Source: Pseudomonadota bacterium (GTDB taxonomy: Bacteria > Pseudomonadota > Alphaproteobacteria > Azospirillales > Azospirillaceae). From it: a stretch of DNA of 64,000 nt. This document shows positions 38,513 to 47,339 of this stretch, one piece after another; the first letter of the stretch is position 1, and every line of letters begins with the position of its first letter. The position numbers and the translations under genes were made by a program. The stretch is taken from contig JAFAFA010000004.1 in the NCBI GenBank assembly GCA_023423695.1, forward strand, positions 91,904 through 155,903, written 5' to 3'. The notes under the pieces are model-generated. The model had not been told where the DNA came from. It did not search any database and worked only from the letters and a program-made list of their open reading frames with translations.

Positions 38513-38623
38513 AGCGGATTGCAATCCGCTTTGGACCGCGACGGCGGTCCCGGCCGCTCATGCGGCCGAAGCCCGACCGGCCAATGAGATCATGTGACTC
38601 TAAAGCGAATGCAAGTTCGCTTT
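38511..38623. repeat. pair of 22-bp palindromes flanking a spacer
   Basis: Two related palindromes, 38511-38532 (left arm AAAGCGGATT) and 38602-38623 (left arm AAAGCGAAT), each followed by GGA and separated by about 70 bp. They lie between the convergent transporter and kinase genes. They could form terminator-like hairpins or be a dispersed palindromic repeat. Confidence 0.75.
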
Positions 38624-38634
38624 GGAAGAGAGCC

Positions 38635-41229
38635 TCAGCGCGCCTGCTCCACCGCGATGCCCAGGGTAGGCAGCACCGCCTGCAGCGCCGCGGAGGCGCG
38701 GGTGACGGCGTCGCGCAGCTGCCCCTTCAGCGCCGGCACGTCGGGGCGATCCTGCTCGCAGGCATGCTGCAGCTTGCGGGCCAGCCGCGACAGCTCCAGC
38801 AGGCCGACATTCCCGGCCAGCGACACCATGGCATGGGCATCGGCGGCGGCGTTCTTCATGGTCTCCGCCTCGCCGATGCGGTCGGCGCGCTGGGCCAGTT
38901 CGGCCAGCGTGCCGGTGACGAAGCGGGGAAGCACGTCGGCGCCCAGCGTATCCGCCAGCGTGTCCAGCGTGGCGCGGTTCAGCACGGGCGCGCTGCCGGA
39001 TACCGGAGCGACCCCGGCCAGCACGGCCGCCTCCTCAGCGTCGCCGCCGGGCTGGACAGTATCCGCCGCAGCGCCCGCCGCAGCTTTCGCGTCCGCATCC
39101 GCCTTGGCCTCCAGCCAGCGGTCGACCGCCGACAGCAGGGTGTCGCGCTCGATCGGTTTGGTCACATGGTCGTTCATGCCGACATCCAGGCAAAGCTGAA
39201 GCTGATCGGTCAGCGCGTTGGCGGTCAGCGCGATGATGGGCACGGCACCCCGCCGTCCGCCAAGCTGACGGATCGCCGCGGTCGCCTGCAAGCCATCCAT
39301 CCGGGGCATCTGCATGTCCATCAGGACCAGATCGAACTCGCCGCCGCGCACCGCCTCCACCGCCAGCACGCCGTCCTCCGCCACCTCCACCGTGTGGCCA
39401 GCCTTGCAGAGGATGGAGGAGGTGACGATCTGGTTCATCGGCACATCCTCGGCCAGAAGGATGCGGGCGCTGCGCCCGGCGGCACTCTCCGCCCGCCGTT
39501 CCACCGCGAGGCCGGGAGCCTCCGCCACCGGAAGCGGCAGCTCGAACCAGAAGGTGCTGCCGACGCCCGGGCTGCTCTGCACGCCGATCCGCCCGCCCAT
39601 CAGCTCCGACAGCTGCTTGGAGATGATCAGCCCCAGCCCGGTGCCGCCGAAGCGCCGCGTGGTGGACCGGTCGCCCTGGCTGAAGCGCTGGAACAGCTTC
39701 GCCTGATCGGCCGCCGGTATGCCCGGCCCGGTGTCGCTGACGGAAAAGCGAATCAGGGCCGGCGCGCCCTCGCCATGGCCGTCGCCCTGCCCCGACAGCA
39801 AGCCGACGGAGGCCAGCACGGATCCGCGTTCGGTGAACTTCACGGCATTGCCGACCAGGTTCAGCAGGATCTGGCGGATGCGCGCCTCGTCGCCGCGGAC
39901 GAAGCGCGGCACCGTGCCGCCCAGCGACAGCTGCAGCAGCAGCCCCTTCTGCGAGGCGGCGTTGCTCATCAGGTCGCGGCAGTCGCGCAGAAGCCGGTGC
40001 AGGTCGAAGGTCCGCTCCTCCAGCTCCAGCTTGCCGGCCTCGATCTTCGAATAGTCCAGGATGTCGCCGATGATCGCCAGCAGCCCACGTCCGGCCTCGC
40101 GCTGGAGCGAGACATACTGGCGCTGCTCCGGTGTCAGGTCGGTGCCCAGCAGCAGGTCGGCGAAGCCGATGACGCCGTTCAGCGGCGTGCGGATCTCGTG
40201 GCTCATGGAGGCCAGGAATTCCGACTTCACGCGGTTGGCCGCCTCGGCCTCGGCGCGGGCGGCGGACAGTTCTTCCTCGTAACGCTTGCGCTCGGTCACG
40301 TCGCGGACGACGCCGACCACGACGAACACGCCGTCGGCCCCCACCGTCGGGCGCATGCTGGATTCGACCCAGAGGTAATGGCCGTCGCGGTGGCGCAGCC
40401 GGTGGGTGAAGGTGACGGGGGGAGACCCGGGCTGCATGCCGGCGAATGCCATCGCCGCACTTTCCAGATCGTCGGGGTGCAGCAGGGTGGCCGGGGCGCG
40501 GCCGACGAGGTCGGCCGGATCATGGCCCAGGATGTCGCGCACCGACGGTGACAGGTAGCGGACCGCCCCGTCCGCCGTCATCTCCAGGATCATGTCGGTG
40601 GCGTTGTCGGCCAGCAGGCGGTAACGCGCCTCGCTCTCGCCCAGCCGCTGTTCGGAACCATGATGGCGTTGCTCGCGCAGCAACAGGCCGCCGAGGAACA
40701 GGGTGCCGAGCGGCACGATGGCCAGCATGGGTGCCGCCGTCCGCCCCGCCACCTGCAACGCCAAGTCCAGTGTGGGAAGCAGCGCCAGCGTGAAAAGCGA
40801 TGCCGACGCCAGGAGCAGGCCGAACAGCAGCAGCGGCAGCGCCCCGAGCCCGACGCGGCGCCACTTCACCCAGGCCGAGAAGCCGATACCGAGCAGAAAG
40901 GACAGCCCGGCATTGGCGATCCCGGCCTCCATCCCCACGCCGCCCATGGAGAAGCGGTAGCCGGCGACCGCCGCCGCCGCCATCGCCGCGGAGACAGGCC
41001 CGCCGAACAGGGCCGCCAGCCCGATTAGCGGGGTCCGCGCATCGATGAAGATGCCTGGCCCGACATGGATCGGGTGGACCATGGAGAACAGGGCGGTCAG
41101 CGCCATCACCGCGCCAAAGACGACCTGACGGGTGAACTGGCTCCAGCCGCCGGACCGGCGGATCAGGAAGGTATAGGCGAGAACGACGAAGGCACTTGCC
41201 GCGATGTTCTCGGCAAGATCGTAGGCCAT
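38635..41229 (-). CDS. hybrid histidine kinase with LytS-like 5TM sensor (5TM-PAS-HisKA-HATPase-REC-Hpt)
   Basis: 864 residues. The N-terminal 190 residues are a membrane sensor of the 5TM-LYT type; HVGPGIFIDARTPLIGLAAL and FGGPVSAAMAAAAVAGYRFS are the family signature. Then one PAS domain (about 210-330), kinase His in MSHEIRTPLNGVIGFAD (residue 344), ATPase boxes LLNLVGNAVKFT and GGTGLGLIISK, a receiver with LVLMDMQMPRMDG, and a C-terminal Hpt-like domain (ADAHAMVSLAGNVGLLEL). It has all parts of a phosphorelay but no adjacent output regulator. An ATG at 41250 is an alternative start. LytS-type sensors respond to envelope or small-molecule signals, but the ligand here is unknown. Confidence 0.92.
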   Translation of the reverse strand: MAYDLAENIAASAFVVLAYTFLIRRSGGWSQFTRQVVFGAVMALTALFSMVHPIHVGPGIFIDARTPLIGLAALFGGPVSAAMAAAAVAGYRFSMGGVGMEAGIANAGLSFLLGIGFSAWVKWRRVGLGALPLLLFGLLLASASLFTLALLPTLDLALQVAGRTAAPMLAIVPLGTLFLGGLLLREQRHHGSEQRLGESEARYRLLADNATDMILEMTADGAVRYLSPSVRDILGHDPADLVGRAPATLLHPDDLESAAMAFAGMQPGSPPVTFTHRLRHRDGHYLWVESSMRPTVGADGVFVVVGVVRDVTERKRYEEELSAARAEAEAANRVKSEFLASMSHEIRTPLNGVIGFADLLLGTDLTPEQRQYVSLQREAGRGLLAIIGDILDYSKIEAGKLELEERTFDLHRLLRDCRDLMSNAASQKGLLLQLSLGGTVPRFVRGDEARIRQILLNLVGNAVKFTERGSVLASVGLLSGQGDGHGEGAPALIRFSVSDTGPGIPAADQAKLFQRFSQGDRSTTRRFGGTGLGLIISKQLSELMGGRIGVQSSPGVGSTFWFELPLPVAEAPGLAVERRAESAAGRSARILLAEDVPMNQIVTSSILCKAGHTVEVAEDGVLAVEAVRGGEFDLVLMDMQMPRMDGLQATAAIRQLGGRRGAVPIIALTANALTDQLQLCLDVGMNDHVTKPIERDTLLSAVDRWLEAKADADAKAAAGAAADTVQPGGDAEEAAVLAGVAPVSGSAPVLNRATLDTLADTLGADVLPRFVTGTLAELAQRADRIGEAETMKNAAADAHAMVSLAGNVGLLELSRLARKLQHACEQDRPDVPALKGQLRDAVTRASAALQAVLPTLGIAVEQAR

Positions 41230-41379
41230 CGAAGAAAAGTTGCCCAACATCGCCCGGCCGCCGTCCCCGCACCATTCCCGGCTACCTCTATACCACGGAA
41301 GGGTGTCGCGAAACCGCTAACACCGACGGGAAAACTGTGACCTGGACGGCACAAAGGCCGGCCGCCGTGCGCTTCTGCC

Positions 41380-42030
41380 TCAGGCCTCCGCGTCGGGCTG
41401 GCGGTCCGGGGCGGCGGTGGCGAAGGCCGGCAAGGCACGGCAGGCCTCGTCGATGCGCAGCAGCGTCGGATAGCCGTCCAGCGGACAGTCCAGCCGGCGG
41501 GCGTTGGCCAGCTGCGGCACCAGCAGCACATCGGCCAGCCCCGGCGCATCACCGTGGCAGAAGCGCCCGGTGCGCGGATCGCCGGCCAGCTGCGCCTCCA
41601 GCGCGGTCAGCCCGACCGCGATCCAATGGCGGTACCAGTCGTCGACCTCCTCCTTGCTGTGGCCCATCGCCTTGAGCCGGCCCAGCACCCGCAGGTTGTT
41701 GAGCGGATGGATGTCGCAGGCGACCGCCAGCGCCAGCGCCCGCACCCGCGCGCGGCCCGGCGCATCGGCCGGCAGCAGCGGCGGGGTGGGATGCGTCTCG
41801 TCCAGATACTCGATGATAGCGAGCGACTGGGTCAGCACATGGTGCCCGTCCGGCCCGTCGACCTCCAGCGCCGGCACCAGATGCTCCGGGTTGAGGTCGG
41901 CGAAGGGCGGCTTGGCCTGCTCGCCCCGGCGCAGATGGACAAAGGCCTGCTCCGGCGCCAGCCCCTTCAGGTTCAGGGCGATGCGCACGCGGTAGGCGGC
42001 GGAGGAGCGGAAGTAGGTGTGGAGTTTCAC
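41380..42030 (-). CDS. maiA: maleylacetoacetate isomerase (zeta-class GST)
   Basis: 216 residues from a GTG start at 42030, the position where MaiA homology begins (KLHTYFRSSAAYRVRIALNL). The SSAAYRVR motif holds the zeta-class active-site Ser pair that binds glutathione; DGHHVLTQSLAIIEYLDETH and GDAPGLADVLLVPQL are further marks. It isomerises maleylacetoacetate to fumarylacetoacetate with glutathione in the homogentisate pathway. It lies 156 bp after livF on the same strand, with a GC-rich repeat between, so it is probably the last gene of the liv unit. The other pathway enzymes, hmgA and fah, are 10 kb away. Confidence 0.92.
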   Translation of the reverse strand: MKLHTYFRSSAAYRVRIALNLKGLAPEQAFVHLRRGEQAKPPFADLNPEHLVPALEVDGPDGHHVLTQSLAIIEYLDETHPTPPLLPADAPGRARVRALALAVACDIHPLNNLRVLGRLKAMGHSKEEVDDWYRHWIAVGLTALEAQLAGDPRTGRFCHGDAPGLADVLLVPQLANARRLDCPLDGYPTLLRIDEACRALPAFATAAPDRQPDAEA

Positions 42031-42064
42031 GGGCGTGGGTCCGCTAGGTTGATGCTGCGCTTTG

Positions 42065-42173
42065 CCCCCACCCCGACCCTCCCCCGCTGGGCGGGGGAGG
42101 GGGCAAGTGCTGATTCGGGAGAGTGGCAGCAATCCCTCCCCCGCCCAGCGGGGGAGGATAGGTGGGGGTCTAA
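42065..42173. repeat. GC-rich inverted-repeat intergenic element, copy 3
   Basis: Very close copy of the 8449 element: CCCCCACCCCGACCCTCCCC at the left, internal hairpin CCCCCGCTGGGCGGGG, CGGGAGAGTGGCAGCAAT in the middle, GGGGGAGGATAGGTGGGGG at the right. Lies between livF and maiA. Confidence 0.85.
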
Positions 42174-42186
42174 CGTCGCCACCCTA

Positions 42187-42891
42187 TCACAGCCCGAGAT
42201 AAGCCTGCCGCACCCGCTCGTTGCTCAACAGCGCGGCGCCGCTGTCGCTCAGCACGATCTCGCCGGTCTCGATCACATAGCCGCGGTCGGCGATGGCGAG
42301 CGCGGCGTGGGCGTTCTGCTCCACCAGCAGGATCGTCGTGCCTTCGCGTTTCAGCCGCTGCACGGCGTCGAAGATCTCCGCCACCAGCAGCGGCGCCAGC
42401 CCCATGCTGGGCTCGTCGAGCAGAAGCAGGCGGGGCTTCGCCATCAGCGCGCGGGCCAGCGCCACGATCTGCTGCTGGCCGCCCGACAGGGTGCCGGCGG
42501 GCTGGTCGCGCTTGACCTTCAGCACCGGGAACATCTCGTAGAGCCGCTCGATGTCGTCGTCCGGCTTGCCGCTGCCGCGGCGGAAGGCGCCGAGACGCAG
42601 GTTGTCCTCCACGCTCTGCGGTCCGAACAGCTGCCGGCCTTCCGGCACCTGCACCACCCCTTCGGCGACGCGGCGCGACGCCTTCATCCGGGTGATGTCG
42701 CAGCCGTCGAAGGTGATCCGGCCGCTGCTGGCGGGATGGACGCCGGACAGGGTGCGCAGCAGCGTCGTCTTGCCGGCGCCGTTGGCGCCAACCAGCGCCA
42801 CCAGTTCCCCTTCCCGCACGGACAGGCTGGCCGATTTCAGCGCGTGGATGCGGCCGTAATGGCTGTTGAGGCCCTCGATCTCCAGAAGCAT
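42187..42891 (-). CDS. livF: branched-chain-type ABC transporter ATPase (LivF)
   Basis: 234 residues, full length for LivF. Walker A GANGAGKTTLLRTL, signature LSGGQQQIVALARALM, Walker B LLLLDEPSMGLAP and the switch His region ILLVEQN are intact. PEGRQLFGPQSVEDNL is typical of LivF rather than LivG. It hydrolyses ATP at the cytoplasmic face to drive uptake by LivHM. Fifth gene of a livK-H-M-G-F unit; starts 14 bp after the livG stop. Confidence 0.93.
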   Translation of the reverse strand: MLLEIEGLNSHYGRIHALKSASLSVREGELVALVGANGAGKTTLLRTLSGVHPASSGRITFDGCDITRMKASRRVAEGVVQVPEGRQLFGPQSVEDNLRLGAFRRGSGKPDDDIERLYEMFPVLKVKRDQPAGTLSGGQQQIVALARALMAKPRLLLLDEPSMGLAPLLVAEIFDAVQRLKREGTTILLVEQNAHAALAIADRGYVIETGEIVLSDSGAALLSNERVRQAYLGL

Positions 42892-42905
42892 CGTCCGGAC
42901 CTCCC

Positions 42906-43730
42906 TTACGGTGCCGCGCCGAGATAGGCGGCGATGACGTCCGGGTTGGCCGCCACCTCCTGCGGCGTGCCCTCGGCCAGCATGCGGCCCTGGTTCAGCG
43001 CGGTGATCCGGTGGGAGATGCCCATCACCATCTTCATGTCGTGCTCCACCAGGACGATGGTGACGCCGCTCCCCGCCACGGTCTTGATCACCTCGTCGAT
43101 CTCGCGGCTTTCGGTGGCGTTGAGGCCGGCAGCCGGCTCGTCCAGCAGAAGCAGCTTCGGTTCCGAGGCCAGCGCACGGGCGATCTCCAGCCGCTTCAGC
43201 GCGCCGTAGGGCATGGAGGCGGCGTCGGCGTCGATGTACTTCTCCAGCCCGACCTCGGTCATCAGCTGGGCCGCCCGGTCCTTCGCCTCGCGGTCCTTGC
43301 GCACCAGCGAGGGGAAGCGGAACAGCGCCGGCAGAAGCCGGGTGTTCAGGTGCAGGTGCCGCCCCACCATGACGTTCTCCAGCGCCGTCATGTTGAAGAA
43401 GATCTGCAGGTTCTGGAAGGTGCGCGACATGCCGCGGGCGGCCAGCCTGTAGGGCGCCATACCCGATACGTCGGCCCCGTCGAACAGCACCCGGCCGCCC
43501 GACGGCTTGTAGACGCCGGTCACCAGGTTGAACAGCGTGGTCTTGCCCGCCCCGTTCGGCCCGATGATCGAGTGGATGTCGCCGGCCGCGATGGTGAAGC
43601 TGAGATCGCCGACGGCGAGCACGCCGCCGAACTCGCGGCTGAGATGCTCCACCTTCAGGATCGGCGGGCCGATGCGGCGGGCCTGGGTCGTCATATCGGG
43701 GGAAAGATCCGTGGTCGCCAGCATGTTCAT
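42906..43730 (-). CDS. livG: branched-chain-type ABC transporter ATPase (LivG)
   Basis: 274 residues. Walker A GPNGAGKTTLFNLVTG, signature region PYGALKRLEIARAL (LivG-type variant of LSGGQ), Walker B LLLLDEPAAGLN and VLVEHDMKMV. The N-terminal 20 residues (MNMLATTDLSPDMTTQARR) precede the ATPase fold; a start at the inner Met is possible. Starts by a 4-bp overlap with livM, so the two are translationally coupled. Confidence 0.93.
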   Translation of the reverse strand: MNMLATTDLSPDMTTQARRIGPPILKVEHLSREFGGVLAVGDLSFTIAAGDIHSIIGPNGAGKTTLFNLVTGVYKPSGGRVLFDGADVSGMAPYRLAARGMSRTFQNLQIFFNMTALENVMVGRHLHLNTRLLPALFRFPSLVRKDREAKDRAAQLMTEVGLEKYIDADAASMPYGALKRLEIARALASEPKLLLLDEPAAGLNATESREIDEVIKTVAGSGVTIVLVEHDMKMVMGISHRITALNQGRMLAEGTPQEVAANPDVIAAYLGAAP

Positions 43731-44674
43731 GCCCGCCTCCGCGCCGGGAGCAGCGCCGCCAGGGTGGGAAGAAGGCCCTTCGGCATGAAGACCATCGTCG
43801 CCATCAGGATGCCGCCCAGCACGATCTGCTGGTAATCCTGGAAGACGGTCAGCGCCTGCGGCAGCAGGGTCAGCACCACCGCGCCGACGACGGCGCCGAA
43901 GGTCGAGGCCATGCCGCCGAACACCACCATCGTCACCAGCTCGATCGACTTGAAGAAGTCGGCCTTGGCCGGGGTGATCAGGCCGGCGTAGTGGGCGAAC
44001 AGGCTGCCGGCCACGCTGGCGAACACCGCAGACAGCACGAAGACCAGAACCTTGAAGCGCGCGGTGTCGACGCCGACCACCTCGGCCGCCACCTCCGAGC
44101 CGTGGACGGCGCGCAGAGCCCGGCCCATCGGGCTGTCGATCAGGTTCAGCGACAGCCAGACCACGCCCAGCAGGAACACGCCGACCACCCAGTACCAGAC
44201 CTTCTCGCCATACAGCTCGACGCCGAAGATCCGGAACGGCTCCACCATCATGCCGTCCGGGCCGCCGGTCAGGCCGCTTTCGGTGCGCAGCACGATCGAC
44301 ACGATGATGCCGATGCCCAGCGTCGCCATGGCGAGGTAATGGCCCTTCAGCCGCAGGATCGGTTTGGCGACCAGGAAGGCCAGCAGCCCGACGAAGACGG
44401 CACCGGCCAGCAGCGCCATCACCGGCGGCCAGCCGTAGCTGCCGACCAGCACACCCGACGCATAGGCACCGATGCCGAAGAAGCCGGCATGGCCGAGGCT
44501 GATCTGCCCGGCATAGCCGATCAGCAGGTTCAGCCCGACGCAGACCACGGCGTTGAAGCCGGCCAGGATGGCGATGTCGAGATAGAAGTTGTTGGGCAGG
44601 AAGGCCGGCAGGATCGCGATCACCGCGCCCAGTGCCAGCAGGCCGGTCAGCCGCCCGTGAAGGAGTGCGTTCAT
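43727..44674 (-). CDS. livM: branched-chain-type ABC transporter permease (LivM)
   Basis: 315 residues with about nine membrane segments. LivM signature GYAGQISLGHAGFFGIGAYA and the coupling loop region LRAVHGSEVAAEVVGVDTARFK are present. With LivH it forms the membrane channel. Start at 44674 (MNALLHGRL) follows the livH stop by 14 bp; the open frame extends much farther upstream but that part is antisense-like and shares DNA with livH. Confidence 0.92.
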   Translation of the reverse strand: MNALLHGRLTGLLALGAVIAILPAFLPNNFYLDIAILAGFNAVVCVGLNLLIGYAGQISLGHAGFFGIGAYASGVLVGSYGWPPVMALLAGAVFVGLLAFLVAKPILRLKGHYLAMATLGIGIIVSIVLRTESGLTGGPDGMMVEPFRIFGVELYGEKVWYWVVGVFLLGVVWLSLNLIDSPMGRALRAVHGSEVAAEVVGVDTARFKVLVFVLSAVFASVAGSLFAHYAGLITPAKADFFKSIELVTMVVFGGMASTFGAVVGAVVLTLLPQALTVFQDYQQIVLGGILMATMVFMPKGLLPTLAALLPARRRA

Positions 44675-44688
44675 CGGTTCTACTGTCC

Positions 44689-45564
44689 TTACACCCGTTC
44701 GGTGCCGCGCTTGCCGAACAGCCCGTTCGGCATGAAGAGAAGGACGGCCAGGATGATGACGAAGGCCACCGCATCCTTGTAGGCCGAGGAGATGTAGCCG
44801 GCGCCCAGCGCCTCCGCGACGCCGACGATCAGCCCGCCGGCAACGGCGCCCGGCCCGTGGCCCAGCCCCCCCAGCACCGCGGCGGTGAAGCCCTTCAGCC
44901 CCAGCATGATGCCCATCTCGGTGTAGGAGAAGGTGATGGGTGCGACCACTGCCCCGCCGATGGCGCCCAGCGCCGCCGACAGCGCGAAGGAGGCCAGCAC
45001 CACCCGCTTCACGTCGATGCCGACCAGCTGTGCGGCCAGCCGGTTGTGCGAGGTGGCGAGGATCGCCTTGCCGGTCAGCGTCTTGTTGAAGAACAGGCCG
45101 ATGGCGACGATCAGAACGCCGGCCGTGCCCACCACCCACAGCGACTGCGGCTGCATCGAGGCGCCCAGGATCTGGATCGGCGTTTCGCCGGAGAAGGCGT
45201 CCAGCCGCTTGAAATCCTTTCCCCAGATCAGTTCGGCGACGCCGCGCAGGAAGATCGACGCGCCGATGGTGATGATGATGAGGGTGACGGTGGAGGCGTT
45301 GCGGGCGCGCTCCACCGCGAATTTCGCCACCAGTACGCCGACCAGCATGGCGCCGCCGCAGCCGATCAGGATCGCCAGCGGCAGCGGCACACCCGACGCG
45401 GTGAGCGTCGCCGACGCCATGCCGCCGACCATGATGAACTCGCCCTGGGCAAAGTTGATGACATGGCTGGCGTTGTAGATGATCGAAAAGCCGAGCCCCG
45501 CCAGCGCATAGATCGCGCCGATGGTCAGCCCCGACAGCATGTATTGCAGCAGTTCCGCGAACAT
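44689..45564 (-). CDS. livH: branched-chain-type ABC transporter permease (LivH)
   Basis: 291 residues, about eight membrane segments. LivH signature GFSIIYNASHVINFAQGEFI and coupling region ATSHNRLAAQLVGIDVKRV. It pairs with LivM. Preceded by a GC-rich repeat of about 100 bp that separates it from the binding-protein gene; this may lower read-through after the abundant binding protein, as often seen in ABC operons. Confidence 0.92.
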   Translation of the reverse strand: MFAELLQYMLSGLTIGAIYALAGLGFSIIYNASHVINFAQGEFIMVGGMASATLTASGVPLPLAILIGCGGAMLVGVLVAKFAVERARNASTVTLIIITIGASIFLRGVAELIWGKDFKRLDAFSGETPIQILGASMQPQSLWVVGTAGVLIVAIGLFFNKTLTGKAILATSHNRLAAQLVGIDVKRVVLASFALSAALGAIGGAVVAPITFSYTEMGIMLGLKGFTAAVLGGLGHGPGAVAGGLIVGVAEALGAGYISSAYKDAVAFVIILAVLLFMPNGLFGKRGTERV

Positions 45565-45585
45565 CGTTGGGTTTCCGCTTCGCAG

Positions 45586-45689
45586 GCCCCCTCCCCGACC
45601 CTCCCCCGCTTTGCGGGAGAGGGTGCCTTACGGAAAGGCGGCGGCAGTCCCCTCCACCGCCAAAGGCGGGGGAGGGTTAGGGAGGGGGC
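45586..45689. repeat. GC-rich inverted-repeat intergenic element, copy 4
   Basis: CCCCCTCCCCGACCCTCCCC at left, internal CCCCCGCTTTGCGGGAGAGGG hairpin, GGCGGCAGTCCCCTCCACCG in the middle and GGGGGAGGGTTAGGGAGGGG at right. A diverged copy between livH and the binding-protein gene. Confidence 0.8.
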
Positions 45690-45725
45690 ATCGGTAGGAT
45701 CACGTGGACGGGAGCGGAAGCTCCC

Positions 45726-46892
45726 TCACTTCACCAGCGACCAGTCGCCCTGCTTCACCTCCACCATGTGGAAGGCGTCCAGCGTCAGGCCCATGTGGTC
45801 CTTCGGGCTCATGGTCACGGTGCCGCCGGTGCCGACATAGCCCTTGGTCTGCTCGATGGCGTCGCGCAGCTTGGCCTTGTCGGTGCCGCCGGCGCGCTTC
45901 ACGGCGTCCAGCGCGATCATCAGCCCGTCATAGGCATGGCCGGCGAAGGTCGACACCTCGGTGCTGAAGCTGTCCTCGTAGACCTTGGTGAACTCGGTCA
46001 CGACCTTCTTCTGCGGATCGCTGTCGGGCAGCTGCGCGGCGACGACCAGACCGGCGGCCGGCAGGCGGACACCCTCGGCGGCACCGCCGGCCAGCCGGAT
46101 GTACTCCTTCGACGCGACGCCATGCGACTGGTAGAGCGGCAGCGAGATGCCGAGCTGGCGGTAGTTCTTGGTCACCACCGCCGGGCCCTGGCCCAGGCCG
46201 AACACCAGCACCGCCTGCGCCGCGGCGTTGTTCTTGATCTTGGTCAGCTGGGCGGTGACGTCGGTGTCCTTGGCGCCATAGGTCTCGTCGGCGACCAGCT
46301 CGATCCCGCGCTCCTTGGCGACGGCCAGCGTCTGCTCGCGGCCCGACTTGCCGAAGCCGCTGTCCTCCGACAGCAGGGCCAGCTTGGTCAGCCCGCGCTT
46401 CTTCATGTCCTCCATCACCTTTTCCGCGGCCATGCGGTCGGTGTGAGGGGTCTTGAACACCCACTTCTTCACCGGCTCCACGATCACCACGGCGCCGGCC
46501 AGCGAGATGAAGGGCACGCCGGCGCGCTCCACCAGCGGCACCGCCGCCATGGTTGCCGCGGTCGTGGTGCCGCCGACGATCACGTCGACACCGTCGCTCT
46601 CGATCAGGCGCTTGGTGAAGGAGGCCGCCTTGTCGGCCGCGCCGCCGTCGTCATAGACGGTTAGCTGTACCGGACGGCCGTCCACGCCGCCCGCCTTGTT
46701 GATGCGGTCGGCATACAGCTCCAGCACCTTCTTCTCCGGATCGCCGAGGAAGGAGGCCGGGCCGGTGGCCGAGACGATGGCGCCGACCTTGATCGGGTCC
46801 GCGGCCTGCGCCGCTCCGGACAGCGGGCCGGACACCGCCGTCATGGCGGTCAGTGCGGTGAAGGCGATGGTGGCGAACAAGCGTTTGCGCAT
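45726..46892 (-). CDS. branched-chain-type ABC transporter substrate-binding protein
   Basis: 388 residues. Signal peptide (MRKRLFATIAFTALTAMTAV, cleavage after AQA) and a Leu/Ile/Val-binding-type periplasmic fold: IKVGAIVSATGPASFLGDPE, GGVDGRPVQLTVYDDGG, IVGGTTTAATMAAVPLVERA, then HAYDGLMIALDAVKRAG. Members of this family also bind aromatic acids. Since the unit ends in maiA and is divergent from paaX, an aromatic-acid ligand (phenylacetate or hydroxyphenylacetate type) is a fair inference but not proven. Start at 46892 follows GGGAGGACATC. Its predicted promoter carries the GTTTC-N4-GAAAC dyad. Confidence 0.9.
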   Translation of the reverse strand: MRKRLFATIAFTALTAMTAVSGPLSGAAQAADPIKVGAIVSATGPASFLGDPEKKVLELYADRINKAGGVDGRPVQLTVYDDGGAADKAASFTKRLIESDGVDVIVGGTTTAATMAAVPLVERAGVPFISLAGAVVIVEPVKKWVFKTPHTDRMAAEKVMEDMKKRGLTKLALLSEDSGFGKSGREQTLAVAKERGIELVADETYGAKDTDVTAQLTKIKNNAAAQAVLVFGLGQGPAVVTKNYRQLGISLPLYQSHGVASKEYIRLAGGAAEGVRLPAAGLVVAAQLPDSDPQKKVVTEFTKVYEDSFSTEVSTFAGHAYDGLMIALDAVKRAGGTDKAKLRDAIEQTKGYVGTGGTVTMSPKDHMGLTLDAFHMVEVKQGDWSLVK

Positions 46893-47339
46893 GATGTCCT
46901 CCCTTGGGCTGCCCGCCTTGACGCCGGACCGGGCGGCGGCCCGATCCCGGCGCGGCGGGACGATTTGCATCACATAATGTTTCAAACGAAACAGTTTCGA
47001 AAGAAGATTTTTGGCCGCCGTGACCACAATCGAAGTACGGATGTTGCCGTCCGCCTCCCCTTCCCTTTGCGATCCCGCCTTCTTCGGTCCAGAGGATCGT
47101 CGTTTCGTTTTATGACACAAATTTGTTTTGATGATCCACCGTAGTGTATCACATTAATGATTGTCAAACGGAAAGTCCGGATTGCCTCCTATCGGCCGTC
47201 GGCGGGCTTTGTGTTCCGGTCGTCCGTGCTGTCGTGACGCTGGCAGAACCGGGTCCGGGTTTCGTATACAACTCCGTCGCGCCGCCTCGTTCGGCTCCAC
47301 CCGCGTCACAAGCCGTACCCATAAGGACGTCCCCAACGC
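46893..47339. other. divergent control region between liv unit and paaX
   Basis: 447 bp, AT-richer than the surroundings. It contains the dyad operator described separately and a second, weaker copy (GTTTCGTTTTATGA at 47102-47115). Near paaX, GTTTCGTATACAACT (47259-47273) resembles neither exactly but lies where a paaX promoter or operator would be expected. No small gene seen. Confidence 0.6.
46979..46998 (-). promoter_or_regulatory. predicted liv-maiA promoter operator (GTTTC-N4-GAAAC)
   Basis: GTTTCAAACGAAAC at 46979-46992 is exactly the reverse complement of the dyad at hmgA. A third half-site (AGTTTC) follows directly, giving an overlapping GAAACAGTTTC palindrome. On the minus strand it would sit between a weak -35 (TTTCGA) and -10 (CATTAT) with 17-bp spacing, about 85 bp before the binding-protein start. 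Confidence 0.65.
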
